Source of the DNA: a virus
Reading direction: 5' to 3' (one strand)
Virus record (IMG/VR): IMGVR_UViG_3300049491_000850
Location: 1-64,000 of that record
DNA: 64,000 bases
Of the stretch, positions 27,112 through 34,718 are shown one piece after another (the first letter of the stretch is position 1; each line of letters starts with the position of its first letter). The position numbers and the translations under genes are program-made. Below the pieces are notes generated by a model that had not been told where the DNA came from, searched no databases, and saw nothing but the letters and a program-made list of their open reading frames with translations.

Positions 27112-28098
27112 TTATTTCAATTGTACTCTTTCATCTTTTCTGTTTTCATTAAACAATGTCTTACGGAATTGAATGAATCCTCTAAAGTTACCTGACCATC
27201 CCCATGTTCCGTCTTCTCCGTCATCAGCATTAAAAGATGATTTCATGTTGAATTCAGATTCTGTCATTGCACGACCTGCGTGTTCGAATGGTGAGTAGTG
27301 ACCAGACTTTTCAAGTTTATCAAACAATTTTACATCATTGTCGTAATTATCAGGCTTACCTTCTTCACCAACTACCGTGTACGATACTCTCGCGCAACGT
27401 GCGATGGCAATCTTAATTTTGTACTTATCAATAAGTGCTTGATTACCTTTTGAAATACCACCGTGTGCTTCTTGGTAACTTAATATTGGATCAAATACAC
27501 CATGATCTTTTTCAATCAATGTGCGTAACGCTTGTTCATCTATCTTATCACCGAAAGGAGTATGCCATTCACCATCCTTCAATAAAACAGGATCGGAGGC
27601 ATTGTATGCTTCAAGCATTTCATACGCCAACTTCTGAATATGAATGTCAGCAAATTCACTACATCTTAACGAGAAGAAGTTTTCAAACTCCGTACCCGAT
27701 AAAATTACTGTGTGCCACATGAACGGTTCAAGAATACGATTAACCAATTGCTTGGTCAGTCCTAACTTATTTAAGATTAGAGCAGAGACAATCGCAAACT
27801 TTGATGCAAGAATCCAGAAGAATTTGATCAAACTTATCTTCCAACCAGAGAAGTATTCGTTACCCTGCATTCCGCTATGGTCTTTCATCCAAGCGATTGG
27901 AATGAATGGATTAGTTCGAACAGATTTAACCATTTTTTTGAATGGGATCGCTCGGCTACTCGCTGAGTTTTTACTAAGCATCCGGTGAGTATTCAACTCA
28001 GCAAGGATATATCTAGGGAAAGTGAGGACGAAAGTCGTTAACCTGTTGTCGAACTGATTTTTTGAGTCGGCAACAATTTGCGCACTAATTTTGGTCAT
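27112..28098 (-). CDS. ThyX-like flavin-dependent thymidylate synthase family protein
   Basis: 328 residues. The ThyX signature RHRx7S is represented by T37-H38-R39 with S47 (NTHRMLSKNSASSR), plus R49. ThyX makes dTMP from dUMP with flavin and methylene-tetrahydrofolate, which would serve phage DNA synthesis. The C-terminal part (about 250-300: ARVSY, HYSPFEHAGRAM) matches the family H.SP.EH region. Two oddities: the first signature Arg is Thr, and about 70-100 extra residues, with a hydrophobic stretch at about 88-115, separate the signature from the rest (usual length is near 230). It may be active with altered flavin binding, or a modified-base relative; I cannot tell. Confidence 0.75.
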   Translation of the reverse strand: MTKISAQIVADSKNQFDNRLTTFVLTFPRYILAELNTHRMLSKNSASSRAIPFKKMVKSVRTNPFIPIAWMKDHSGMQGNEYFSGWKISLIKFFWILASKFAIVSALILNKLGLTKQLVNRILEPFMWHTVILSGTEFENFFSLRCSEFADIHIQKLAYEMLEAYNASDPVLLKDGEWHTPFGDKIDEQALRTLIEKDHGVFDPILSYQEAHGGISKGNQALIDKYKIKIAIARCARVSYTVVGEEGKPDNYDNDVKLFDKLEKSGHYSPFEHAGRAMTESEFNMKSSFNADDGEDGTWGWSGNFRGFIQFRKTLFNENRKDERVQLK

Positions 28099-28113
28099 TA
28101 AAAATTGACGGTA

Positions 28114-29310
28114 CTAAGAATAAAGTGATTTCCTAATCGAAATTAAGGTATCGTTCAGATACTCAAAATCGGGAATTTCGGGCAAGTTACTGTTTTTATA
28201 CAATTCTGGCAAGTCTTTTACAATTTTTTCGGCATACTCCATAGCTACATCATATTCAACCTTTCCATACTTAATATCCATCAAAAATTGACGGTCATCT
28301 GTACGTCTAAGAATCAGCCCTTTACCCTCACCAATCTCCTTTGCCACGCTTAATAGGCGTACACAATGGGAAATATTCTTGGTATCATAATCCTGCTTCA
28401 AGTTGTTCCTATAACGTTCTGGATTGCGTTTATTCACCCAATTCCAATACTGTTCATAATCTTTGCAATGCTTGATATAACCGTCCTTATTATAAGAGAT
28501 ATTACCAAGAAAAAGAATCTCGCCTTCTGGCACATTTTCCATTTTAGGTACAGATGAAAGTCTAATCTCATTGGAGTTCTCCAATTCAATTCCTTTAAAC
28601 CCATAACCCATAGGTAATCCTGCTTGTCTTCTATTTCCCTTTACGATTTCGATGTCATATTCATTGAGATCACTTCCGAATAAATTAGCTTGTACTCTAT
28701 CGTAATAGAGTGCATATGAATCTCTGGCGTTCGTTAGTGCCACAACACCACAAAATCTTTGATCATACCCCTGAGTTTCTAACCATGCTTTGAGATCACG
28801 AGTCTTTCCAGCCTCCATCAATTTACAAAAATCCAAAGGAGTTTTACGTACCTCACCAACCGGATTATTTATTTTTTTATTTAAACCACGAGCCTTCTTG
28901 ATCTGTGCAATCGCATATTCACCAAACGATTTCTCACACTTCTTAGATAAGATGCGCGACATATCAAGATTTTTAAATTGGCTGCTATAATCTTGTGCTT
29001 TGATTGCAACAAGTAATTCTAAAACGTTTGGATTATTGTTGTTCAACAGTTCGAAGAACTTTCCAATTTCCATATAGGTAATATCATCCTTCTGCGGTTC
29101 GTCCTTTTCAACTACATCTTTGAATGATGCATCAATGCGATAGTTAAGGGAATAGAAGTCATCTTTATGTAAATGAAAAAGTCCATAAACATCTTCGTCA
29201 GATTCTTCATTATTAAGATTGAACGCATAACTTCCAATAACAGTCTTGGCAAGGATAAGACGATTATCCTTGATGAAATCTTCCGTATATTTTGATTTTA
29301 AATAACTCAT
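28114..29310 (-). CDS. RlaP/YcgL-type nucleotidyltransferase
   Basis: 398 residues from the ATG at 29310, which overlaps the previous stop as ATGA; a longer TTG start at 29337 is rejected. The N-terminal domain has the polymerase-beta-superfamily pattern G26-S27 ... S37-D38-E-D40 followed by VYGLF, close to the GSRAYG...SD.D.RG form of the RNA-ligase-associated (RlaP, YcgL) family. The family size (about 250-400) fits. Members are predicted to transfer nucleotides to RNA or other targets; no RNA ligase is visible in this window. It lies in an accessory operon with a second nucleotidyltransferase-fold protein (30967) and an HD hydrolase (29925). Confidence 0.75.
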   Translation of the reverse strand: MSYLKSKYTEDFIKDNRLILAKTVIGSYAFNLNNEESDEDVYGLFHLHKDDFYSLNYRIDASFKDVVEKDEPQKDDITYMEIGKFFELLNNNNPNVLELLVAIKAQDYSSQFKNLDMSRILSKKCEKSFGEYAIAQIKKARGLNKKINNPVGEVRKTPLDFCKLMEAGKTRDLKAWLETQGYDQRFCGVVALTNARDSYALYYDRVQANLFGSDLNEYDIEIVKGNRRQAGLPMGYGFKGIELENSNEIRLSSVPKMENVPEGEILFLGNISYNKDGYIKHCKDYEQYWNWVNKRNPERYRNNLKQDYDTKNISHCVRLLSVAKEIGEGKGLILRRTDDRQFLMDIKYGKVEYDVAMEYAEKIVKDLPELYKNSNLPEIPDFEYLNDTLISIRKSLYS

Positions 29311-29513
29311 TTTACTTGTTGGTTTATTCTTGCGCAATATGTTTTCGTTCTAATGCCACAATGTTGGCACAACCAAAACCATTTCTGAAAAAGTTTTCTT
29401 CTAAACAAACTCACATTACTATTGTCAGCCACCTGTTGAAGATGTCCCGGACAATTTGCACAAATAACATCAGCTTCTTCGTGTTTTTCAGCATGCTCAA
29501 TTATTTTACTCAC
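29307..29513 (-). CDS. Small putative zinc-binding protein
   Basis: 68 residues with two CxxC knuckles: C18-A-N-C21 and C49-Q-H-C52, plus C60. This is a zinc-ribbon-like arrangement. The start overlaps the upstream gene by 8 bases and the stop overlaps the downstream start by 4 bases, so it belongs to a tightly packed operon. The linker between the knuckles is basic and aromatic, possibly for nucleic-acid contact. Function unknown. Confidence 0.65.
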   Translation of the reverse strand: MSKIIEHAEKHEEADVICANCPGHLQQVADNSNVSLFRRKLFQKWFWLCQHCGIRTKTYCARINQQVK

Positions 29514-29928
29514 TTAATTTTTCTTTGCTTTTTAAAATTACCTCGTCACTAAGTTTGTAGGCGAGTACTGCTTCTTGTTGATAATGTGAAATAGTGAATT
29601 TAATAATACTCAACATCTCTTTTCTTGTACATTTTATACGCACAGGAATCATTCTGTCTTTGAACCTCAAATTATCAGGACTAACCCATTCACCTTTCAC
29701 GGTTTTCATGATGGTAATTCCACCAGAAACATGAATAACAAATTCATCCCATGCCTTATGGTGTTCATACGTAAATTCCTGAGTTTTGTTGGACGCAGGG
29801 ACAAGTATTTCCCACATTTTTACTCCCCATAGCTTTTTAAGCGTTTTTAGGGTTCTTTCGAATGCAATGAGTGTTATTATTGAGAAAAATAAGAATTGAA
29901 TCCAATGTTCCCCTAATTCTGCGCTCAT
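29506..29928 (-). CDS. Membrane-anchored small domain protein, function unknown
   Basis: 140 residues. One hydrophobic segment at about 8-24 (WIQFLFFSIITLIAF), a basic turn, then a soluble domain of about 100 residues starting MWEILVP. The domain has a compact conserved look (HVSGGITIMKTVKGEW, RMIPVRIKCTRKEML, then HYQQEAVLAYKLSDEV) that I have seen in bacterial and phage proteins without known function. It overlaps its neighbours by 4 and 8 bases in the leftward operon. Confidence 0.6.
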   Translation of the reverse strand: MSAELGEHWIQFLFFSIITLIAFERTLKTLKKLWGVKMWEILVPASNKTQEFTYEHHKAWDEFVIHVSGGITIMKTVKGEWVSPDNLRFKDRMIPVRIKCTRKEMLSIIKFTISHYQQEAVLAYKLSDEVILKSKEKLSE

Positions 29929-30530
29929 GATAATTGTCTTTTAATATCTGAATTGTACAGTGCCTCAGTGAACAAAATTTGCATGTAGTCAAACATCAAG
30001 ATATAGTGACTGTCAAACAGTTCACCACTAAACTTTTCTTGTTCTTCACTATACATCTTGGCTTTTCCACCGTATTCAATGTTACCGATACGATCACAGA
30101 ACTTAACAAAACGTGCACCTTCAACATTACGAATGTCATTGTATACTTCTGGTGACATACGTTCATCACGGTTTCTTCCACGACCATTGTTTGTTACAGC
30201 ACGAACAATCTCAGCTATCTGAACACCAATCTCCGGTGATAAACCTTTAAAGATTTTCAGAATATCATTGTAAGAAAGACGAGCATCCTCAATTGAATCG
30301 TGAAGCCAACATGCTGCGATTACAAGAGGTCTCATATGCATTGGCACTAAGTGAATGAAACGATATGCAACATCAACAACGTGCGATAAATGTATCGTAT
30401 AAGACACATCACCATACTTATGATTGGTATCGTTATGACCCTGTGTTGCTGCTTTGATTGCTCTCTTTATAATTTCAACATGATGAATGTTAAAATTATA
30501 CTTCTCGTTGAATCTGATTAACTTATCCAT
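29925..30530 (-). CDS. HD-domain phosphohydrolase of SpoT/MESH1 type
   Basis: 201 residues. HD motifs: H47 in YTIHLSHV, H77-D78 in CWLHDSIEDA with E81-D82, and a later Asp in FVKFCDRIGNI (about 140-150). The LHD.IED arrangement is typical of SpoT hydrolase and MESH1, which remove pyrophosphate from (p)ppGpp; the synthetase domain is absent. A phage enzyme of this kind could lower alarmone or related nucleotide signals during infection, but the substrate is inferred from family only. It is in an operon with nucleotidyltransferase-fold proteins (30967, 28114), so acting on a product of those enzymes is another possibility. Confidence 0.78.
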   Translation of the reverse strand: MDKLIRFNEKYNFNIHHVEIIKRAIKAATQGHNDTNHKYGDVSYTIHLSHVVDVAYRFIHLVPMHMRPLVIAACWLHDSIEDARLSYNDILKIFKGLSPEIGVQIAEIVRAVTNNGRGRNRDERMSPEVYNDIRNVEGARFVKFCDRIGNIEYGGKAKMYSEEQEKFSGELFDSHYILMFDYMQILFTEALYNSDIKRQLS

Positions 30531-30964
30531 TACTTTATCTTTAGTTTTGCCTTATCCATTAACTCCTGTAATTCAGGTGTAATACTGTCCTGATTGATTG
30601 CACCATGTTCGTCCATATAGGCTCTTATCTTATCCCATGCATCCAAATGTGCAAGAAGACCGGGATAAACATTCTCAGCAGTACCCATGATCAATACTTC
30701 TGAATTTTTTCCATATTCAAATGCATACCAAATTTTCCCACCATCGAAAGATAAAAGATTATAACATAACATTTCATCGTTATTCAGACGAGTACCACCA
30801 TGCTTGGTCAAGTAGGTAGTCTCATAATTTTTTACGATCTCCAATTGTTTGTTCAATTCCTTTTTTGTGGTAGTCGCAAGACCTACAAAAAATAAAACGA
30901 TAAGTATAAGTAAACCTACAAATAATAGCATTACGTACTCACCTCTCTTTGTTGTATCTTCCAT
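30530..30964 (-). CDS. Single-pass membrane protein, function unknown
   Basis: 144 residues. A short charged N-terminus, a strongly hydrophobic segment at about 11-30 (VMLLFVGLLILIVLFFVGLA), then a soluble domain of about 110 residues with mixed helix and strand and a charged C-terminus. No family recognised. The stop shares one base with the start of the HD hydrolase (TAATG), so translation is probably coupled; a membrane partner for that enzyme is conceivable. Confidence 0.6.
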   Translation of the reverse strand: MEDTTKRGEYVMLLFVGLLILIVLFFVGLATTTKKELNKQLEIVKNYETTYLTKHGGTRLNNDEMLCYNLLSFDGGKIWYAFEYGKNSEVLIMGTAENVYPGLLAHLDAWDKIRAYMDEHGAINQDSITPELQELMDKAKLKIK

Positions 30965-30966
30965 AA

Positions 30967-31947
30967 TTATTTTGTTGCGTGTAATAAAATATCTTGTTCA
31001 ATTTCTTTCTTGGTAGCACCTAAAATGAAATCTTCAAATGCCTGAATATCTTTGAACCCTTCTTTATAATTGTTCATGAAAACTCCAAGTTCTTTTCCAG
31101 TAATACCAGTCAATTCCATGATGATTCCACCATTAAACTTCTTGGATAATTTTTCAAGTATCTCTTGTCTAAGGACATGCTTCTCGTAGGCTTCCTTTAA
31201 ATTTGTTTCAAAGTACATATCGATGTCCGGTATGTAATTTTCTCTAGGCTGAATAAAAGGATAGTTCTTAGTGATCTTGTTGGTTTCCAAATACTCAAGA
31301 AATTTCACAAAATCAGGTCTTTCAGTTGCTCTTTTTCTTACATTGAAAAATGCTGGATCATAAGAGTTACTACAAAACATTGGACTTGAGACCACGTAAT
31401 CAAATATATCCTCAACGGAATTAAATCCTTGTTTCCAACGAAGATATGATAACCCGATGAAATCTAATATTCTTGCCATGTCTCGACTAACAATGATCTC
31501 TTTGGAGACATGGTTATTATAGCCACGCAAAACATAAAATAAACCTGCTTCACCGTATCTCAAATTAAATTTGTGATATATTCTACCAATCAAGTTCCCA
31601 AGAATATTGTACGACATGAAGTTTAAGCTACTTTCAAATTCCGATGTTGGTGTCATGAAGAAATCAACTTGGAAATTCTGATAGAGCATCGACATCACGT
31701 TTCGAACTTTGTGTGTTTCAACTACTCCTAAATCGTTACATATCTCGACAAACCAATTAGGTCGATTCAATACAATGCCAGCATCAAGAATAATATCCAC
31801 ATCACCATAATCGGCTTTACTGTGGTAGGGTGTTGGTATTCCATATCTTTCACCGAAGTGTTTGTCCAATATGGGTTTGAGTGAAGCAAGAATTTCTTCG
31901 TACCTCTCTTTATCAACTCGTCCGGCTTTAAATAAATTACCTCCCAT
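30967..31947 (-). CDS. Phage nucleotidyltransferase-fold protein
   Basis: 326 residues. The N-terminus MGGNLF and the region A45-D46-Y-G-D49-V-D51, with D95 in FQVDFF, give a polymerase-beta-like triad (D49, D51, D95). The usual Gly-Ser before the first Asp is replaced by H-S-K (42-44), so the nucleotide site is atypical. The C-terminal 200 residues are helical and of unknown role. Similar proteins occur in large phages, sometimes annotated as nucleotidyltransferase; substrate unknown. Its start shares one base with the preceding stop. This is the third such fold in the window. Confidence 0.65.
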   Translation of the reverse strand: MGGNLFKAGRVDKERYEEILASLKPILDKHFGERYGIPTPYHSKADYGDVDIILDAGIVLNRPNWFVEICNDLGVVETHKVRNVMSMLYQNFQVDFFMTPTSEFESSLNFMSYNILGNLIGRIYHKFNLRYGEAGLFYVLRGYNNHVSKEIIVSRDMARILDFIGLSYLRWKQGFNSVEDIFDYVVSSPMFCSNSYDPAFFNVRKRATERPDFVKFLEYLETNKITKNYPFIQPRENYIPDIDMYFETNLKEAYEKHVLRQEILEKLSKKFNGGIIMELTGITGKELGVFMNNYKEGFKDIQAFEDFILGATKKEIEQDILLHATK

Positions 31948-32207
31948 TACTCGTAACTTTCGTTTTTTAAAACTCCAATTAATTTTATTAAATCATCTGG
32001 TGTTATTGCTTCTTCTGCTTTTGTTTGAAACTCGTCAAATAACTTTTCATAGTTATTCAATGTTGTTTCATTATCTGATACTATTTTCAAAGCATGTCTT
32101 GCTTGGAATCCACTATCTTTTATGATTTGATCATTTTTATAGTTTGCTTCTTCCGCGTAAAACTTTAACGCTTCACTCAATAACTTAATTAAACTTTCGA
32201 CCTGCAT
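31947..32207 (-). CDS. Small helical protein
   Basis: 86 residues, acidic, nearly all helix (LIKLLSEALKFYAEEANY... ending LIKLIGVLKNESYE). No motif recognised. It overlaps the upstream gene by 19 bases and shares one base with the nucleotidyltransferase start downstream. The tight spacing is the main evidence that it is real. Confidence 0.55.
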   Translation of the reverse strand: MQVESLIKLLSEALKFYAEEANYKNDQIIKDSGFQARHALKIVSDNETTLNNYEKLFDEFQTKAEEAITPDDLIKLIGVLKNESYE

Positions 32208-32545
32208 GCTATGTCAATCTTTTTTAATGCTTCTTTGAGAGGTAGGTTATACAGACCTCCCTTATCGATGTCGTCCATGATGTTTATACTCAGTAACGTA
32301 TCGTGTTTTCTTTTTTCATCAACTTCAAGATAAATAAATTTGTGCTCCTTTATTAAAAGAACCGACAAAGTATTGAATCTTGTGATACTTGGTCTGATGT
32401 CTTCCAAGCTATGTTTATACACACTGTTCAAAATAGTGCGAAAATCGTTCTCGTATTTTTCCCTATTTTCAAGTCCCTTGACTTTCAGTTCATTCTCAAA
32501 ATCTTCAAAGATTTTGCGTTTTTGTACCCTTCCTGCGTTTATCAT
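32189..32545 (-). CDS. Small protein, first gene of accessory operon
   Basis: 118 residues, charged; helical N-terminal half, then a beta-rich segment (LSVLLIKEHKFIYLEVDE). No family recognised. A promoter-like sequence (AGAACAAATC-N10-ACGTATAAT, 32563-32591) lies just upstream, in the gap after the KTSC gene, so this is probably the first gene of the leftward unit that runs to 26839. Confidence 0.6.
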   Translation of the reverse strand: MINAGRVQKRKIFEDFENELKVKGLENREKYENDFRTILNSVYKHSLEDIRPSITRFNTLSVLLIKEHKFIYLEVDEKRKHDTLLSINIMDDIDKGGLYNLPLKEALKKIDIACRSKV

Positions 32546-32562
32546 ATTCGTCCGTTTATTGG

Positions 32563-32591
32563 ATTATACGTAAACTATCAGGATTTGTTCT
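32563..32591 (-). promoter_or_regulatory. Possible early-class promoter for the accessory operon
   Basis: Minus strand ACGTATAAT matches the downstream box at 8 of 9 positions; the upstream box is a poor match. It lies 17 bases before the ATG at 32545. Confidence 0.45.
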
Positions 32592-32925
32592 TCTCTTCCA
32601 GCAATTGTTTTTGCTCTTCGATCAATTTTAACATGTCTTTTTTCTCAAATTCGTACAATTTATACTCCCGAAAGTAGGTACAATTCGGGTTTTTTGCAAT
32701 ATTTTTTGAGAAGTAAACACCCTGAGAATCAGAATTTTCGAACCCAACATATAGTTCGGCATCCACGCTGGCATACGAATAAACCACACCTTTCTTAAAA
32801 ATAATGAAAAGCATCTTCTTTCCGGGCAAATAAATCGACTTCATGATGTTTGATGAATCGAAAAGTGCCTCATAAAACAACTCCTGTGTTTCTTCGTCTC
32901 TTAATTCCTTGCGTTCGAGTAGCAT
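32578..32925 (-). CDS. KTSC-domain protein
   Basis: 115 residues. Residues about 28-95 fit the KTSC pattern: SSNIMKSIYLPGKKMLFIIFKKG, then VVYSYASV, and GVYFSKNI near the end. The KTSC domain is a short module found alone or fused in phages and bacteria and thought to interact with nucleic acid or RNA-modifying partners; function is not established. A charged helical tail follows. It is divergent from the gene at 32950, and its leader contains TATAAATA, the opposite reading of that gene's late-type promoter. Confidence 0.65.
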   Translation of the reverse strand: MLLERKELRDEETQELFYEALFDSSNIMKSIYLPGKKMLFIIFKKGVVYSYASVDAELYVGFENSDSQGVYFSKNIAKNPNCTYFREYKLYEFEKKDMLKLIEEQKQLLEEKNKS

Positions 32926-32933
32926 TTGCTAAG

Positions 32934-32941
32934 TATTTATA
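32934..32941 (+). promoter_or_regulatory. Late-type promoter TATTTATA for the gene at 32950
   Basis: AGTATTTATAG, only 8 bases before the ATG at 32950; a near-leaderless message is implied. Confidence 0.65.
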
Positions 32942-32949
32942 GTTGAATT

Positions 32950-33717
32950 ATGGCACTACCTAAGAAAAAAACGGATTTTGTTCTTAACCCTCCAAAAGTT
33001 GGATCGGAGTATTTGAATTATGGCATGGAAAGAATTGAAGAACTTATGATCAAAACAGATAAGAGAACCAATTATTTACCAAAAACCATAGGTCTAAAAG
33101 ACATCGATCAAGCAGCCTTCGATTTCGTTAAAAACAAAGATATGAAAATTATCATTGATGGGAAAGACGTGCCTGTTATATTTTTGACCAACGAAAGATG
33201 GGCAGAATTCTCGAAAACTTGGCAATATGTTGACCTTGACAAGAATCTTCTTACACCATTCATTACTATCGTAAGATCAGGTGAAGCGGAAGGTACTCGC
33301 CTTGGTAAAAGATGGAACGTTGCTCAAAGAAGATGTTTCAGATATTTGGATGTGCCTATTCTTGATGAAGGTGAAACAATAAATCTTCGTTTCAAAATTC
33401 CAGAACCGATCAATGTAGATGTTAACTTCGATATTCGTCTGTTCACGAAATATCAAAACGATCTTAATACTTTTGATGAAAAGGTTTTAAGAACTTTTGC
33501 AAGCAGACAAGCCTATACTTGGATCAAAGGAAACCCTATGCCTATTGTTCACGAATCGTCAGGTACTCCCGGAAATTCTGTTCAAGATGTCAAAGGGGAT
33601 AGAATGTATGTGAAGCAACATCAAATCAGAGTGCAAGGTTTTATTCAATCAGATAAAGATTTTCAAATTACAAAAACAACAAGACTACCGAATATTGGTA
33701 TTACCAATGTCGATTAA
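32950..33717 (+). CDS. Putative tail completion/sheath-stabiliser protein (T4 gp15-like)
   Basis: 255 residues. N-terminal 40 residues are basic and unstructured; the core (about 75-220) is beta-rich with conserved-looking aromatic segments (VIFLTNERWAEFSKTWQYVD, RKKCF-like RRCFRYLDVPIL, then FRFKIPEPINV-like). The C-terminus ends with strands (HQIRVQGFIQSDKDFQITKTTRLPNIGI). T4 gp15 (272 residues) is of similar size and seals the upper end of the tail. I assign this from size, late-type promoter and context, not from a diagnostic motif; a tail terminator (gp3 role) is an alternative. Confidence 0.5.
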   Translation: MALPKKKTDFVLNPPKVGSEYLNYGMERIEELMIKTDKRTNYLPKTIGLKDIDQAAFDFVKNKDMKIIIDGKDVPVIFLTNERWAEFSKTWQYVDLDKNLLTPFITIVRSGEAEGTRLGKRWNVAQRRCFRYLDVPILDEGETINLRFKIPEPINVDVNFDIRLFTKYQNDLNTFDEKVLRTFASRQAYTWIKGNPMPIVHESSGTPGNSVQDVKGDRMYVKQHQIRVQGFIQSDKDFQITKTTRLPNIGITNVD

Positions 33718-33840
33718 TCTTTCAATTTCATTTTTTGAAAAAATTATTTCTTGATCATCGATACCAATCATAATTTTTGGTGTTACCACACTATAATTTT
33801 CTCTAATGAGATATTCTATTATTTCGTTTTCAATACTCAC
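33685..33840 (-). CDS. Tentative short ORF with GTG start
   Basis: A 51-codon minus-strand frame starting GTG (V-S-I-E-N-E-I-I) and ending in TAG, inside the gap left of the terminator at 33841. Amino-acid composition is protein-like (balanced Glu/Lys/Ile/Asn). It overlaps the 3' end of the gene at 32950 by 33 bases and has no visible promoter; it begins right after a terminator hairpin. It may be chance. Confidence 0.28.
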   Translation of the reverse strand: MSIENEIIEYLIRENYSVVTPKIMIGIDDQEIIFSKNEIERLIDIGNTNIR

Positions 33841-33879
33841 AAAAAAGGGTTAAATTTTTACAAATCTAACCCTTTTTTT
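33841..33879. terminator. Bidirectional intrinsic terminator
   Basis: AGGGTTA...TAACCCT stem (33846-33873, AAATTT/AAAT extending it) with A-run left and T-run right; serves the converging genes at 32950 and 33895. Confidence 0.85.
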
Positions 33880-33894
33880 GTTCCTTTAAAATTC

Positions 33895-34692
33895 TTATAC
33901 TACGCCTAGTTGTGCTAATATTCTTGGTAAGACTTGTCTTGCTGCTGCCACTAATTCACCAGCCTTGATTGAAGATAATCCACCTTCTGCTGCTGCCAAT
34001 CCTGCCTGACCAGTTGCGCCAGCATGAAGTGCTCCTGTTGCACCAACACCAAAGAATGATGCAATGATTCCATAGAACACTAATTTATTTACCATTTTTC
34101 TTTTTGCTGGATCAAGTTTTTGTGTTACTGGTGCAAGTGCTTTATCAATAAGATGCTCATATGTATGGTGCATTTTATCCCCAAAATCTTTTGCTTTCTG
34201 ACCAAATTGTGAAAGATCACCACTACCAACTTTCTTACCTAAAAATGATGCTGCTGCACCAATTAATTTTGTGATTGCTGGAAGTGCCAATGCAGTACCA
34301 CCAATTAATGAAAACAATGCTTCATCTAATTCTTGGGACTCTTGAATTGGTTGTGTTGGTACAGTACCTTGGACTGTTTGAGTTGGCGATACTGGTTGCT
34401 GAGGTTGTACCGTTTGTTGAGCACTTACAGGTTGTTGTAATTGATCAGGTTGACCCGCCAATTCTAATTGACCATCCTTATCACCTGTAGTTTTAGCAGC
34501 ATTTGCCAAGGCATTTGGAAGTTCTCCCATTACCTGATTTAATGCTGCCGTAACTTGTTGTTCGAATGCGGCTTCTTCATTTGGATCAATGGTTTCATTA
34601 GTCACGATACTTTCGTTCATTGACTTTTTACCGTTGTATCCGGTCAAATATTTCATTCTGCTGATATGTTCGTTCAGACTACTTTTTCTCAT
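33895..34692 (-). CDS. Virion protein with Gln/Pro linker and hydrophobic segments, possible ejected protein
   Basis: 265 residues. The N-terminus carries L6-N7-E8 and further M-N-E/T-N-E motifs; residues 75-118 are a Gln/Pro/Thr-rich linker; L122-D123-E124 is followed directly by a hydrophobic segment (125-150), and two more hydrophobic Gly/Ala-rich segments occur at about 203-225 and 228-245. Cleavage after E124 by the prohead protease would release a small membrane-active domain. The pattern resembles the OmpA-like protein at 2736 (L-N-E then hydrophobic helix). It is transcribed from a late-type promoter. A role in genome ejection is inference. Confidence 0.6.
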   Translation of the reverse strand: MRKSSLNEHISRMKYLTGYNGKKSMNESIVTNETIDPNEEAAFEQQVTAALNQVMGELPNALANAAKTTGDKDGQLELAGQPDQLQQPVSAQQTVQPQQPVSPTQTVQGTVPTQPIQESQELDEALFSLIGGTALALPAITKLIGAAASFLGKKVGSGDLSQFGQKAKDFGDKMHHTYEHLIDKALAPVTQKLDPAKRKMVNKLVFYGIIASFFGVGATGALHAGATGQAGLAAAEGGLSSIKAGELVAAARQVLPRILAQLGVV

Positions 34693-34709
34693 AAAAACTG
34701 CGATTTCTC

Positions 34710-34717
34710 TATAAATA
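34710..34717 (-). promoter_or_regulatory. Late-type promoter TATTTATA for the gene at 34692
   Basis: AGTATTTATAG on the minus strand, 17 bases before the ATG at 34692. Confidence 0.7.
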
Positions 34718-34718
34718 C

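Noticed and set aside
29311-29337. TTG-initiated extension of the RlaP-type nucleotidyltransferase
   Set aside because: The ATG at 29310 overlaps the previous stop as ATGA, the usual coupling in this genome.
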